Positions 11,312-22,099 of a stretch of 64,000 nt of DNA are shown one piece after another (position 1 is the stretch's first letter; the number at the start of each line of letters is the position of its first letter). Origin of the DNA: Buxus sempervirens (Eukaryota > Streptophyta > Magnoliopsida > Buxales > Buxaceae). Both the position numbers and the translations under genes were made by a program. Where the stretch lies: NCBI GenBank assembly GCA_947561395.2, contig OX387186.1:50797220-50861219 (forward strand). The letters are read 5' to 3'. Below the pieces are notes generated by a model. That model saw only the letters and a list, made by a program, of their open reading frames with translations. It searched no databases and had not been told where the DNA came from.

Positions 11312-12833
11312 GACTATTGCTACTATAGAAAAGCTACTATATGGAACCCGGTGGTAGAAAGAATGGAAAAAAAGCTAGCAACATGGAAGAGCTGAAACCT
11401 TTCGAAAGGAGGTAAGCTAACGTTGATCAAGAGTGTGCTAGCAAGTCTCCCGGCTTTCTACATGTCTATTTTGAATATCCCTAAATCGTTGGCAAGGAAA
11501 TTGGAACAAATCCAAAGAAATTTCTCTTGGGAGGGTAAGGAGGGTGAATACAAGTACCATTTAGTGGCATGGAATCAGATTTGCAAGCCTATGAAAGAAG
11601 GTGGTCTTGGATTAAGACCTTTGATGGTATTTAATAAAGCCCTTCTTCAAAAGTGGATTTGGAGATATGGATGTGAGATAGGGAATACATGGAGAGAGAT
11701 CCTAAAGAAGAAGTATGGTTCTTCCCCTAATGGTTGGTTTCCCAATTCTTCAAATCAGCCTTGTGGGATGAGTTTATGGAGACCTACTGCTAAGTTGGCA
11801 AAATCTGTGGAGAAAGATTGCAAATTTAAGGTGGGAAATGGCTCGAGAATTAGCTTTTGGGAAGATATATGGTGTGGTGAGACCAAGCTGAAGGAGGATT
11901 ATCCCTTGATCTACAATCTAAGCACGAGTAAGCAAGCAAGGGTAAAGGATTATGTCTCCAACACGGAGGATGGCAGCGTGTGGAGAATAAACCTAAGGCG
12001 TAATTTGCAGGACTGGGAGATTAATAGCTATGTAGCACTACTAAATGTCCTATATAGTCAAGCAGTAGGCCAAGAAGAAGACTCTAGAAGCTGGGCATAT
12101 GGTAAGTCGGGTTCATTTACAATCAAGGAGGCTTTTGAACACCTTCACTGTTCAGGTTTGGAGATTAAGGTGTTCAAACATATTTGGTCAAATATGTTTC
12201 CAAGCAAAGTGACATTCTTCATGTGGGCAGCAATCCTAGATAAGATCTTGACAATGGACCACTTGAAGAGAAGGGGGTGGCATCTCCCTAACAGGTGCAG
12301 CATATGTAAAATGGAAGAGGAAAGTGTAGCACACCTGTTTCTGCATTGCAAAGGTACTATCAAATTATGGGGAGCTATTTTTCAGAGGTTTAAAGTAGCA
12401 TGGGTGCATCCTAAGGAGTATAATCTAGCTGTAGAAGCTTGGGGATGGAGAAAAGGGAAAACATGTGCTATATGTTGGAACTAGGCTCCTGCAGCTATCG
12501 CTTGGGTGATATGGGGGGAAAGAAACAGGAGGATTTTTAAGAACTTGGCAAGCAAAGAATCAAAGATGGAAAGAACTGTTTTGAAGTTGAAGCATAGCTG
12601 GTTGCTAGGTCAGCCAGCAGGAGATAATATCCCCATTGAAGAATTCTTGTTTTGTAGCAATTTTTATGATCTAAGAGTAGGGTTATGAAGGAAGGGGGTT
12701 GAGTCCCTCTTTAACATAGTAGTTACTCTACATTTAGTCAAATGTAGTGTCTCCAATCTGGTACACGGTTTGTGTACCTGTACTTTTTCATCTTCTAATA
12801 TATAAATAACCATTATTTACTGATAAAAAAAAA
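11312..12833 (+). mobile_element. 5'-truncated L1 with 11-bp TSD
   Basis: GATTCTAATTA flanks the insert (11301-11311 and 12834-12844). The insert ends in a short poly(A) after TATATAAATAACCATTATT. About 1.5 kb of the ORF2 3' half and the 3' UTR are kept. The perfect TSD and the long open frame suggest it is one of the younger events on the left side of the window. Confidence 0.9.
11360..12688 (+). pseudogene. L1 ORF2 C-terminal half (zf-RVT)
   Basis: One frame is open from 11423 to 12484 (353 codons) and, after a single stop, to 12688. Order: GGKLTLIKSVLASLPAFYMS (end of RT, from 11407), WNQICKPMKEGGLGLR, FKVGNGSRISFWEDIWCG, then the zf-RVT cysteine/histidine cluster in RRGWHLPNRCSICKMEEES followed by HLFLHC, and WVIWGERNRRIF at the end. 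A shift or stop lies near 11400. The RT catalytic core and the whole endonuclease are absent because of 5' truncation, so this copy could not mobilise itself. Confidence 0.9.
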
Positions 12834-14229
12834 GATTCTAATTACTCTCATATGCATACATATGGATTGAGTTTATAATTTTTAGGAGTTTGCTATTTTG
12901 GCTGGAAGAAAAAGGAATTGAGAGAGAGATAGAAGAGACCCCGTGTCCAGATTTTTGGAGATTTATAAAGTTCTTCATTGCTGATTTTTTGTTAGAAGTG
13001 GAAGAAGGATCAAAGCTTGTTGATGCTACAAATTTTGGGTTCTGGTTTTGTGGGATTTCAAGTTAAGTAGTAACCCTTCAAATCTGGAAAATCAGCATGC
13101 TTTGATGTTTAGTCGACACAAAGTGGTATTTTGGATTGGTTTTGGGTGCTTCCTATGTTGGTTTTGTGCTCTGAAAAATTTCTGGTAGTCATATGCATGA
13201 TTCTCCATGTTTTAAAGTGATTTCATCATATGGTTGGATGACTTATTCATGTTTTTAGGAATTCAGGAAATTTATTTTGAATTCAAAACATTATTTTGGG
13301 AGTCTACATGATGATTTTGAAAGCCTAATAGCTATTCTTAGACATGAACCTGTTTTGGTTGTTCTGTCATTACATACATGATTGAATTTAATGTTATGAT
13401 GTGGATGAAAGGATGGATTAAGTTTGAATGTTTTAAAAAGATTTGGAGGACATTTTAAGGCGATCTAGAGCATATTTTGAACGAATTTTGTTTGAGTTTA
13501 ATTAATGTTTTTGAAGTGAACAGGTTAGAACATAGTAGATTTTTAGAAACCCAGAAATTTGCTGTTTTTGGCCTTAGTGCTCGATCCGCGCTCAAGTGCC
13601 AATCGAGTGCGAAGACCAATTAATTATTTCTTGCGCTCGACCTCCGCTCGAGCTAAGAAAACTTGTCTTACCTTCGCACTCGACCCAAGCTCGAGCGTGA
13701 AACTTCTCTGTTTTTAAATAAGCCTTGGGGCCTAATGCCCGCCCATCTTAGGCTCGAGAACTAGAACCTAGAATTCTCCAATTCTAGTATCTTTCACCCC
13801 AAACCTATTTTAAATGATTTTTAATGTATTTTAATGATTGTATCACCTATATTTAGGTTGGTTAAATTACTTTGAAAAAGAATTGGATTTTGGAACATAA
13901 TTTGGATGTTTTTGGCTTGGTTTTAACATGTTGTTTTCTTCCCATGAATTATTTGAATTTGGATGAGTTTTTTACAATTTGATAGTATTGTTTCGGATAT
14001 GTTGGTATGGAAAAGGCTTCTGGAAAGTTTTTTTAACAATTGTAATTGGTTTGGACCAATTCGTATGGGTTAAAGGCATTGGATTTTTGGGAATTGCTAT
14101 TGCCATGGTTTTGGTTTGTAATAGACGTTTTGCTCTTCAAAGGTTATAACAAGTTACAATGGTATATAATTTTTGCTAGAAATGGTGGATGGGATATTAC
14201 ATGTATCTTGTGAAATTTATTTCTTTTTC

Positions 14230-14470
14230 CTTATATCTAGGATTGTTCTTAGCCAATTAATGACAATGTTCTTAGCCAACTAATGGTATCCACTTGAGCC
14301 AATTAATGGTGGTGCTCTCAGCCAACTAATGGCATGGCATTGAGCCAATTACGGGCATTGTTCTTAGCTAACTAATGGCATGCACTTGAGCCAATTAATG
14401 GTAGTGGTCTCAACCAAATAATGGCATAGTATTGAGCCGATTACTAGCATTGGTCTTAGCCAACTAAGGA
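14230..14470 (+). repeat. AGCCAATTAATGG-type minisatellite in W2
   Basis: About ten degenerate copies of (T/G)AGCCAAYTAATGGYA alternate TTAGCCAACTAATGGCAT and GAGCCAATTAATGG words. The same repeat family recurs only at 34850-35190, which places both LTRs in one subfamily. Confidence 0.9.
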
Positions 14471-14479
14471 GTTGGATAA

Positions 14480-15082
14480 CAGTGTGTTTTGCTTCACCAT
14501 TTGTGGTACTACCTCATTGTGCTTGGGTTCCACGATCAGAAGGAATTATTAAGTTAAATTTTGATGGGTGTTCATTGGGTAATCCCAGATCAGCAGGTGT
14601 TGGAGGGATCTTCAGGAATCATCAGGGTCATGTCATAGTTGCGTACCATGGACCTATTGGAGTGGCGGATTCCACGCGTTCGTTATATTCATACCATGGG
14701 GCTATGGGACGTGGTCATTGAAGGGGATGCTGCCAACATTGTGGGATGGATGACGAGAGAGGATTTGGGACCGTGGAGATATTTGGAGCAGATCAGATTA
14801 GCTAGATCTTTGGTACGGAGTTTGAACGTCTCATTCAAACACGTATTAAGGCAGCTAATGATGTCGCAGATGGATTAGCTTAGACTGGAGCATCTAATAC
14901 CTCTCTAGTTTTATGTGATCTCTCTTCTTGTATGGATGTTTTTGGGTGTTTTTGTGTTCGAGGTGTCTTTTAGATTGGGGCACTTTTTGTCCTCAAATAG
15001 GTGTTGGTTTATTTTCTTTATCTTTGTATTTACTCTTTCCCTCTTATTAATGAAATTTCATCACTTATCAAAAAAAAAAAAA
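14480..15082 (+). pseudogene. L1 RNase H-like domain and poly(A) end
   Basis: WVPRSEGIIKLNFDGCSLGN (14525) is the RNase H-like domain found at the C terminus of some plant L1 ORF2 proteins. It is followed by PRSAGVGGIFRNHQGHVI and, after a shift, VIEGDAANIVGWM. The 3' UTR ends CTTATTAATGAAATTTCATC and A12 at 15071-15082. The frame is broken and 5' truncated. It sits inside W2 directly after the minisatellite. I found no clear target duplication. Confidence 0.8.
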
Positions 15083-15359
15083 GTTAAGGGTTTAACGATT
15101 AATGTAGGAGTTTCTTATTTCCTTAGAGTAGGTTTTAATTGTTTTGAATAAATTGATAGGTAGTTGTTAGTTTCTACAAATTGTGTTTGACTCCTTTATC
15201 AATTGTATTAAAATTTGGATAGTTGGATACATGAGTAACTTGAGATTATTAATAGCTAAATTTTAAATCTTAGCACACTCTAATGTTCCTTTCTATCTTT
15301 TTACGGTTCTTAATTAATTTTTTTGTTACCACTTAGTTGGTGCCTTGATCCATGTAAGA

Positions 15360-15831
15360 AAAAAAGTTATTGAGAAATTCTCATTTAAATTAAAGGGTAA
15401 GTTTTATAAGACAACGATTAGACTAGCTACGTTGTATGGTGCAGAATGTTGGACAACAAAGAATCAACATGTTCAGAAGATGAATGTTACTGAGATCAGT
15501 ATGCTAAAATGGACTTGTGGGAAAACTAAGTAAGACAAAATAAGAAATGAAGACATTCGAAAGTGGTTAGACATAACATTTATTAGGGATAAAATGGAGG
15601 AGAATAGGTTAGGATGGTTTGGTCATGTAAAACGAAGACCTAAAGATGCACCTGTAAGACAGTGTAAGAGTATGCACACTAAAGGGCCTAAGTTAGTAAG
15701 AGGAAGACATAAGAAGTCATGGATGGAATATACAAAAGAAGACCTAAAAAAAAGTGTACTAACTAAAGACATGATTTTCGATAGAGCGGGATGGAGAGAC
15801 AAGATTCATGTCGCCAACCCAACTTTGGTGG
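15360..15831 (+). pseudogene. RTE copy 2 C-terminal tail
   Basis: KGKFYKTTIRLATLYGAECW (15400) and, from 15594, MEENRLGWFGHVKRRPKDAP, GRHKKSWMEYTKEDL and DRAGWRDKIHVANPTL form the C-terminal tail of plant RTE LINE proteins. It completes the copy that broke at 11046. The open stretch stops where plastid-like sequence begins, and the TAG at 15841 lies within that plastid sequence. Only one frameshift or stop lies near 15530. Confidence 0.85.
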
Positions 15832-16165
15832 GATTCCCGTAGTAGCAGCAAGCGAAATGGGAGCAGCCTAAGCGTGAAAACGGGGTTGTGAGAGAGCAAT
15901 ACAAGCGTCGTGCCGCTAGGTAAAGCGGTGGATTACTGCACCCTAAATGGTGTAAGTCTACTAGCTGAAAGCATCACTAGCTTTCGTTTTAATCCAAGTA
16001 GCATGGGGCACATGGAATCCCATGTGAATCAGCAAGGACCCCTTTGCAATGCTAAATACTCTTGGGTGACCGATAGCGAAATAGTACCGTAGGGGAAGAG
16101 TGAAAAGAACCCCCATTGGGGAGTGAAATAGGACATGAAACCGAAAGCTCCCAAGTAGTGGGAGT
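15832..16165 (+). pseudogene. Plastid 23S rRNA fragment (NUPT)
   Basis: The run GATTCCCGTAGTAGC, GCGAAATGGGAGCAGCCTAA, AAAACGGGGTTGT, GAGCAATACAAGCGTCGTGC, AAGCATCACTAGCTT, GTAGCATGGGGCAC, GAATCAGCAAGGACC, TGGGTGACCGATAGCGAA and AAAGAACCCCCATTGGGGAG follows chloroplast 23S rRNA domain I in order and without long gaps, judged from memory. Differences are mostly C-to-T or G-to-A, for example GGTAAAGCGG where plastid has GGCGAAGCGG, as expected for methylated nuclear copies. It is not a functional rRNA. Short open frames over it are chance. Confidence 0.9.
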
Positions 16166-16175
16166 CGACCAGGTC

Positions 16176-18000
16176 TGTAATATCCTGTAATTTTGACTAT
16201 GTAATTTAGTATTAATGACAAGGGTGTTATAGTCTTTGTATATTTTAATTGTGTGTGTTTAATTGTGACCAATAGTGTGTTTTATTTCAGTTTGAATTAG
16301 CGTGTGTGTTGGTGAGATTTGATTAGCGGTGTATTTGGGTTCGGTGTTGTGACGCCACACCGAATAGAGAAAAGCTTATATAAACCCAAGCAAGTATGTG
16401 AGGGTTTATATGTTCGTGTATAAAGCTAATTGAAGAGAAAAGAAAGAGAGCCTCCGAAAAAGAGAAAGAAGAAGAAGAAAGGGAAAAAGAGGTAAGGGAG
16501 TCTTACTAAATTGTAATTGTGCAACAAACTGTTTGGCGTGTCTATGGTTGATACTTCATCTTTGCGTAGTGAATTATACTTCCTTAGAAGTGCTTGATAA
16601 TTTGATTAAAAGTTAGATGATAAGTGCCTTAAGTGGTTGTGTAGAATTTCTAGTTTTGAATACTTAACGGTAGTAATTGAGAAATATGCAAATAAAATTG
16701 TATATGGTTGTTGAATGCAAAATTCATGTTTGATTCTTTGTTTGTACGATTGAAATGAACTCTATAAATCTAATTATGATTGTAAGATTAATCGTGATAA
16801 TTAATTGTATCTTGTCAATTAATCATGGATGACATACGATTAATCCTGAAAGCAAGACAGTGCTCTAGAAAGGAAATCATGGTGGATGATTAATTGTTAG
16901 ACCACTTTGTGTGTATAATTGTCATGACTTTAATGGTGCATAAGTACTCTGTTATTTGATTATTCCTTAAGCATGAGATAATGATGTAAAGCATATAACT
17001 GTGATATAACTCTATAGCATCTTTTGTGCTTTATGAATTGTCAAATGATAATTATGTTGATGATTAATTAGAATGATAACTGCCTAGTGGTCATACATGA
17101 TATTACATCACCTGACGTAATGGGGTTTTCAGAGTGACCTAATAGAGTGCATGGAACTGTCTAAGGTGTCAGGATGTGACCCCCTATGGGTAGCAACCCG
17201 TGTTACTCTAGAAAATAATTGAGGAAGAGAAAAAGTACCCCTGGGGTTGAAAGTCCCATAAACCCTGTGAGTGACCACACAAGATGTGGTTGAAGAATGC
17301 TCCCACAACCTCCAGCTGGCCATAGTCAGTCTGGTTGTATAATCTGTCCTAGACCACCGTTGATGGAGGGTAAGGTGACTGGTTTCTCTGTGAGGTCCTA
17401 TACCACTGCTTAGTCGGAAGGAGCATGGACTGTACACGAGGGGTAGAGGGAAGACCTCCGTTTGCTCCATCATGTCAAACATGGACAGTGTGTGCGTAGG
17501 AAGCATGTCATACATGCATTATATATCTGATTGAGATGTGTATCTTGTTATAACTGTTATTCACGATACTCAGCATGATTTGGTAAAATATGATTGAGAT
17601 ATCTTGAATGCATTACTTAATCATTATACCTGATTGTATTGGTTGTATAATTGTGGTTTAGTGGGATTTTCTTACTGGGCTGTGAGCTCATAATCCCATT
17701 TTAACATTTCAGGTTAAAGATTGATTGGCCTTCACCAGTATAGCTGGGAAGAGAGACAGGACAAGAGGAAAAACCTTGTAAATTTATGTATACGAGTCTT
17801 TTACATTCCTAATGTAATTGTTCATCAGTTTACCTAAACCTTTCGAACATTAGGAATGTTCTTTTACATTCCTAATGTAATTGTTCTTTTACATTAGGAA
17901 TGTTCTTGTCGAGTCTACGTTAGGAATGTTTCTCTTATCTTCAATGGTAGAGTAAGGGGTTTCTTTTCTTCTCTAGGTTCGTCCTTTGTCACCCCTACAT
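16176..18000 (+). mobile_element. Long LTR-like element (family W, copy W3)
   Basis: It starts TGTAATATCCTGTAATTTTG, the W start. Then come a TATA box (TATATAAA, 16377-16384), a purine-rich leader ending in a donor-like site (AGAGGTAAGGGAG, GT at 16492), and about 1.2 kb later TTACTGGGCTGTGAGCTCA with an acceptor-like TTTCAGGTTAAAG (CAG at 17710-17712). These match the other W LTRs in order and spacing. The canonical 3' end is not found, so the right limit is set where the L1 begins. It encodes no protein. Confidence 0.6.
17785..17935. repeat. ACATTCCTAATGT inverted-repeat cluster
   Basis: Alternating ACATTCCTAATGTAATTGTTC and GAACATTAGGAATGTTC words occur five times in 150 bp, each partly palindromic. 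They lie in the last part of W3 and could form stacked hairpins or be a small tandem expansion. No other copy is in the window. Confidence 0.7.
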
Positions 18001-18347
18001 TTTTTTCCTCATAGGTCATGCTCTTCACAGGCTCGTCTTAACCAAACGGCTAAGGTTAACCAAGGATTTTGAAGGAATAGAAGAGGGGATCCACATTTCC
18101 CACCTTCAGTTTGCTGATGATACAGCTTTATTCTTGAAAGCTAATGAAGAGAATCTTCAAAGTTCCTAAGCTGAATTGAAATGATCTCTAGGCTAAAGGT
18201 GATCAAAAAAAAAATTTTTTTTTTTTATCGGTAATAAAAAGATTATATTAAGATAAGAGAAAAGTGGTACATGTATACCAACAATGTACAGTAGATAATA
18301 GTTTTAAGTACCTACAGATCCTGAAAATTCTCACATACTAAAACATT

Positions 18348-19009
18348 CTAAATGTCCAATCCAATACAAGAGGCATTAAAGGATTCCCAAAAGAAAATGC
18401 ATCTTAGCATTGACTGAATTAAAGCCCTTGAAGGTCTTGATCTATCATCGAAAATTCTGTTGTTCCTCTCACGCCACAGAGTCCATGTAATAGCAGCCAG
18501 TGTTAAGCCCCACATTACTTGAATGCGAGAAGATCCCGAACACTTTCCCCATATAAAAAGGACCATATCTAAGTTCTTAGGTTGTACCCATGCAACTCCG
18601 AATCTTAACAGCATTGTAGTCCATATGTCATGAGCTACCAAGCAGTGAATTAGCAAGTGATTCACTAATTCCATATTTGACTTGCACAGTTCACATCTAT
18701 TAGGTAAATGCCATCCTCTCTTCATAAGGTTGTCCAAAGTTAATATCTTCCCTCATTCTTGTATTTACATACATCATTCCATCCCACAAGGTGATACTTA
18801 TTGGCATTGTCCCAACTTGCCCAAAGGAAGTCTCTTTGAATCTTGTCTAACCTTCTTATAATGGAAACCCGGGCAAGCATAGAGGAGAGTAAGTATGTGG
18901 GGAGATTGGACAGAGCACTTTTGATGAGAATCAACTTACCTCCTTTGGACAGAAATCCGCTTTTCCACGTTGCTAGTTTTCTCATCATAGGGTAACCAAC
19001 GGTTCCCAA
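18348..19009 (-). pseudogene. LINE B post-RT region with internal deletion
   Basis: Frame 19009-18740 (WKSGFLSKGGKLILIKSALS to WNDVCKYKNEG) is followed at once, one base out of frame, by KILTLDNLMKRGWHLPNRCE (from about 18758) and the zf-RVT end with CKSNMELVNHLLIHC and WTLWRERNNRIF. In the sister L1 at 11423-12484 about 220 residues lie between the same two words, so roughly 660 bp are missing here. This is a deletion within the element, not a 5' truncation. Confidence 0.85.
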
Positions 19010-20620
19010 AGTGCTTTTGCCTTGAAAGGAGCTCCAATTGGAACTCCAAGGTACTTAGTTGGAAAAGCACCCAAACTGCAATCTAGAATATTACGTAACT
19101 TATTCGCCATTTCATTGTTTCCCACATTGAACATCTCGCTTTTTTGAAGATTCACTTTCAAACCCGACACAACCTCAAAACATGTGAGAATAGATCTGAT
19201 CACCAAAAGTTGGGCAGCCTAAGCCTTGCAAAAATTATGGTATCATCAGCAAAGAGCGAATGAGTTATGGATAGTCTTCCACCCCCAAAGCTAACACCCT
19301 TTATCAGGCCTAAAGAAGATGCTCTTTCAATTAAATGGCTTAAAGCCTCCATGAGAATTAAAAATGGCAATGGTGATAGAGGATCTCCTTGCCTTAAACC
19401 TCTAGGTGATCTAAAAAAACCCGAGGCCATTCCATTTACAAGAACTGAAAATGATGCTGAAGATATGCACATGTGTGCCCATTTGCACCATTTGCTTCCA
19501 AACCCCATTCGTCGTAAGAGGTAGCACAAGAAATCCCAATTTATGTGATCGTACGCCTTTTGGAGATCCAATTTGCACATTACCATCTCTTCTCCCCTTC
19601 GTTGGATCGAGTCTACACACTCATTGGCTAACAAGACTGCATCCAAGATCTACCTACCACCCACAAAGGCATTCTGAGACTAAGAAATGAGGTTAGGGAT
19701 AACCATTCTCAACCTATTTGAAAGAAACTTCGCCAATATCTTATAGAAGCTCCCCACTAAGCTTATCGGTCTGTAATCTCTTAACGATGCCGCTTCTTCT
19801 TTCTTGGGAATAAGAGCTATAACTGTGGCATTTAAGCTCTTTTCTAAAAAGCTGACTCATGAAACTTGTGGACAGCCTTCATAAAATCTTCTCGTATATG
19901 AGTCCAACACTTCTTGAAAAATGCTATAGTAAATCCATCTGGGCCCGGAGCCTTGTCCCCCTCCATGTCATTAAGAGACTTCGTAAACTCCTCCTCAGAA
20001 ATTTGATCCTCCAACATAACTCTTTCGGCATTAGACAGTGCAGCAAACACCAATCCTTCCAAAAGAGGCCTCACCTTGATCTTTTCTTGGAAAAGATCTT
20101 TGTAAAAATTAACCGCAGCCTCTTTGATCTCCTTGTCCTCAAAAAGTAGGGAACCATCCACCTCCAAATGATCTATGTAATTCTTTCTCCCCCTTGCTTT
20201 GGCTGTTTTATGAAAAAACTTGTATTTTTGTCACCCAACTTTAGTCATAAAGCTCTTGATTTTTGCCTCCAACTTGTTTCCTACATCGCTGTCTCTTATA
20301 ATCAATCTTCAACCTTTCCTTCTTAGCCCACTCATTGAATTGCATTCTTCCTTCCTCCTCCAAACTTTTCAGCTCTTTCAACTTGGTAGAGATGTCCTCA
20401 AGTTTCTTGTCAATCTTCCCAAAAACTTCTCTATTCCATACCTTAATCTTGGACTTCAAAGCCCCTAATTTCTTAGCCAATACAAAAGAATGAGATCGTT
20501 GAAAATCAAACTCCTTCCACCATGCCCCCACTAGATGCATAAAGGTGGGCTCTTGAAGCCACATGTTTTCAAATCTGAAAGGAGATGCTTTCCGAAATTC
20601 GTTTTCACTTGATAGCATTA
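18985..20620 (-). pseudogene. LINE B linker and reverse transcriptase
   Basis: Frame 20618-20241 is the coiled, charged linker (PFRFENMWLQEPTF, WNREVFGKIDKKLEDI). RT follows: KAPGPDGFTIAFFKKCW (19945), a stop, then MCKLDLQKAYDHINWDFL and GLRQGDPLSPLPF (19646-19200), and the intact palm motif HSLFADDTIIF. After a shift come SGLKVNLQKSEM and FPTKYLGVPIG (19206-18985). The catalytic aspartates are kept, but at least four stops or shifts separate the motifs. Confidence 0.88.
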
Positions 20621-20679
20621 TGGGGGAATGATCTGATAGTGTTCTATGCCAAGTTGATGCAACAAACTTAGGAAATAAC

Positions 20680-21300
20680 TCTTCTCATTCTAGAGACACA
20701 AGAAACCGATCTAATTTTGAGAGAGTGGAGCATTGTTGGTTTCTTGACCAAGTGAATCTTGAGCCTTTAAGACGGACATCAATCAGTTGATATTGATCTA
20801 TAAATGCAGAAAAATCTTTCATAGCTTGAGACATATATTTTCCCCCAGTCCTCTCGTACGGAAATCGCACGGCATTGAAATCCCCTCCTATACACCATGG
20901 GGTACCTCCAATGCCTCTTGCTTCAGCTAATTCCTCCCAAATTTTACAAGACTTGGATTGATCATTTGGATCATAAACTCCAGACAATAACATATCCTTC
21001 TCATTATCTTCTTTGAGAAGAACTGAAATGACATATTGGCCTATATTTACTTGGGCTTTTTGAAATTTTGCATGTTTCCAAGCTAAGATGATCCCCCCGG
21101 ATGCGCCCTGAGCTGGTAACGCTATCCAATCTGCATCCTCTATCCTCCAAATATCCTCCAACACCTTACTCTTCACACTGCTGAGTTTAGTTTCCTAAAG
21201 TGTAATGATGTCAGGATCCCAGCTTCCAAGACTTGTCCTTATCCCTAGTTTCTTTTCAAGGGCATTTAACCCTCTCAGATTCCATGATAGAATTTTGTAG
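20680..21300 (-). pseudogene. LINE B endonuclease
   Basis: The open frame 21176-20685 gives WRIEDADWIALPAQGASGGI, LLSGVYDPND, WCIGGDFNAVRFPYERTGG, LIDVRLKGSRFTWS and SKLDRFLVS. GGDFNAVR and the SKLDRF end are the signature of plant L1 endonucleases, which nick T-rich targets. The N-terminal catalytic Asn/Glu part lies before 21176 behind stops (ETKLSSVKS reads just upstream). It has the usual domain order but a broken start. Confidence 0.85.
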
Positions 21301-22099
21301 ATCATGATACCACGTTTTTCCCTTTTCTAGCACTGGTTTTGCTCCTCAAGACCCCTTTGCTTTGCTCTCCTTTCTCCAACATTGACCAAGATAGCTTGCT
21401 TAATTCTCTTTCAGCTTTCTTGCTTGATCAATTCCCTGTGCCTCTTTCCTTGTCTATCGCTATGAACACCTGAACTTCACTTTCAAAGCCATTGAAGGAC
21501 AATCCAAAGGCCCTGCTCAATTGCATGATATTCTGAGACACCCATATTAACGCCCCCTTGAATCTGAAAAGGTAAGAGATTTATGCAAGGAGGACGAAGG
21601 GGTAAATATCTCTAACTGCCGGCAAAGGGGAGAGAGGGGGGCTCAACAGCTTGAACGGCTGAAAGCTCAACACAAGAGGATGATGGCGATATCTTTTTCT
21701 CCACTTGATCACCCGATGGCGTAAGGATCCCATGACAACAGGTTCACAAAGGAGAAACCTACGCAGGAACAATCTCATTCTCACAAACTCTTTCAGAAAT
21801 CTTCTCTAATTCCTAAACATTTGGCACTTACCGGCCAGCTTCATGAAAGATTTGTCGCTGAGACTGCTTAGCGGGCAAGCAAGATATTATGGATTTCCAG
21901 TTAGACGAGGTTCCCTTCGTGACTTCTCTCTCCTTCGTCATTGCCACAGAGACTACTACAGTGATCGAATCCATCAAGGATTGCTTACATCTCTCGATCG
22001 AGGCTTCTACCAACCTATCGATCTTCTCCGACAAAGATTCAACATTGATCACTTGACGAGAAGCCTGAACTTGTCTCGATGAGATGACGGGATTCTCCA

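Larger units (their letters stand above)
11047..15345 (+). mobile_element. Long LTR-like element (family W, copy W2), right end unclear
   Basis: It begins TTTGTAGTACCCATTATT, where RTE copy 2 breaks, and resembles the TGTARTAYCC start of other W LTRs in the window. It carries the family marks in order: a donor-like AAGTTAAGTAGTAACCC near 13060, CGCTCGAG palindromes at 13574-13720 and an AGCCAATTAATGG array at 14230-14470. Two L1s sit inside it (11312-12833 and 14480-15082). The 3' end is not resolved. The RTE tail resumes at about 15360-15385. Confidence 0.6.

Noticed and set aside
15910-16272. Short frames on both strands over the plastid fragment
   Set aside because: The underlying sequence is 23S rRNA. 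The frames are coincidental, and the minus one runs past the fragment boundary into the LTR.
17129-17515. 128-codon minus-strand frame in W3
   Set aside because: It lies inside the predicted LTR intron of W3, has S/T/H-rich composition, and has no counterpart in other W LTRs.
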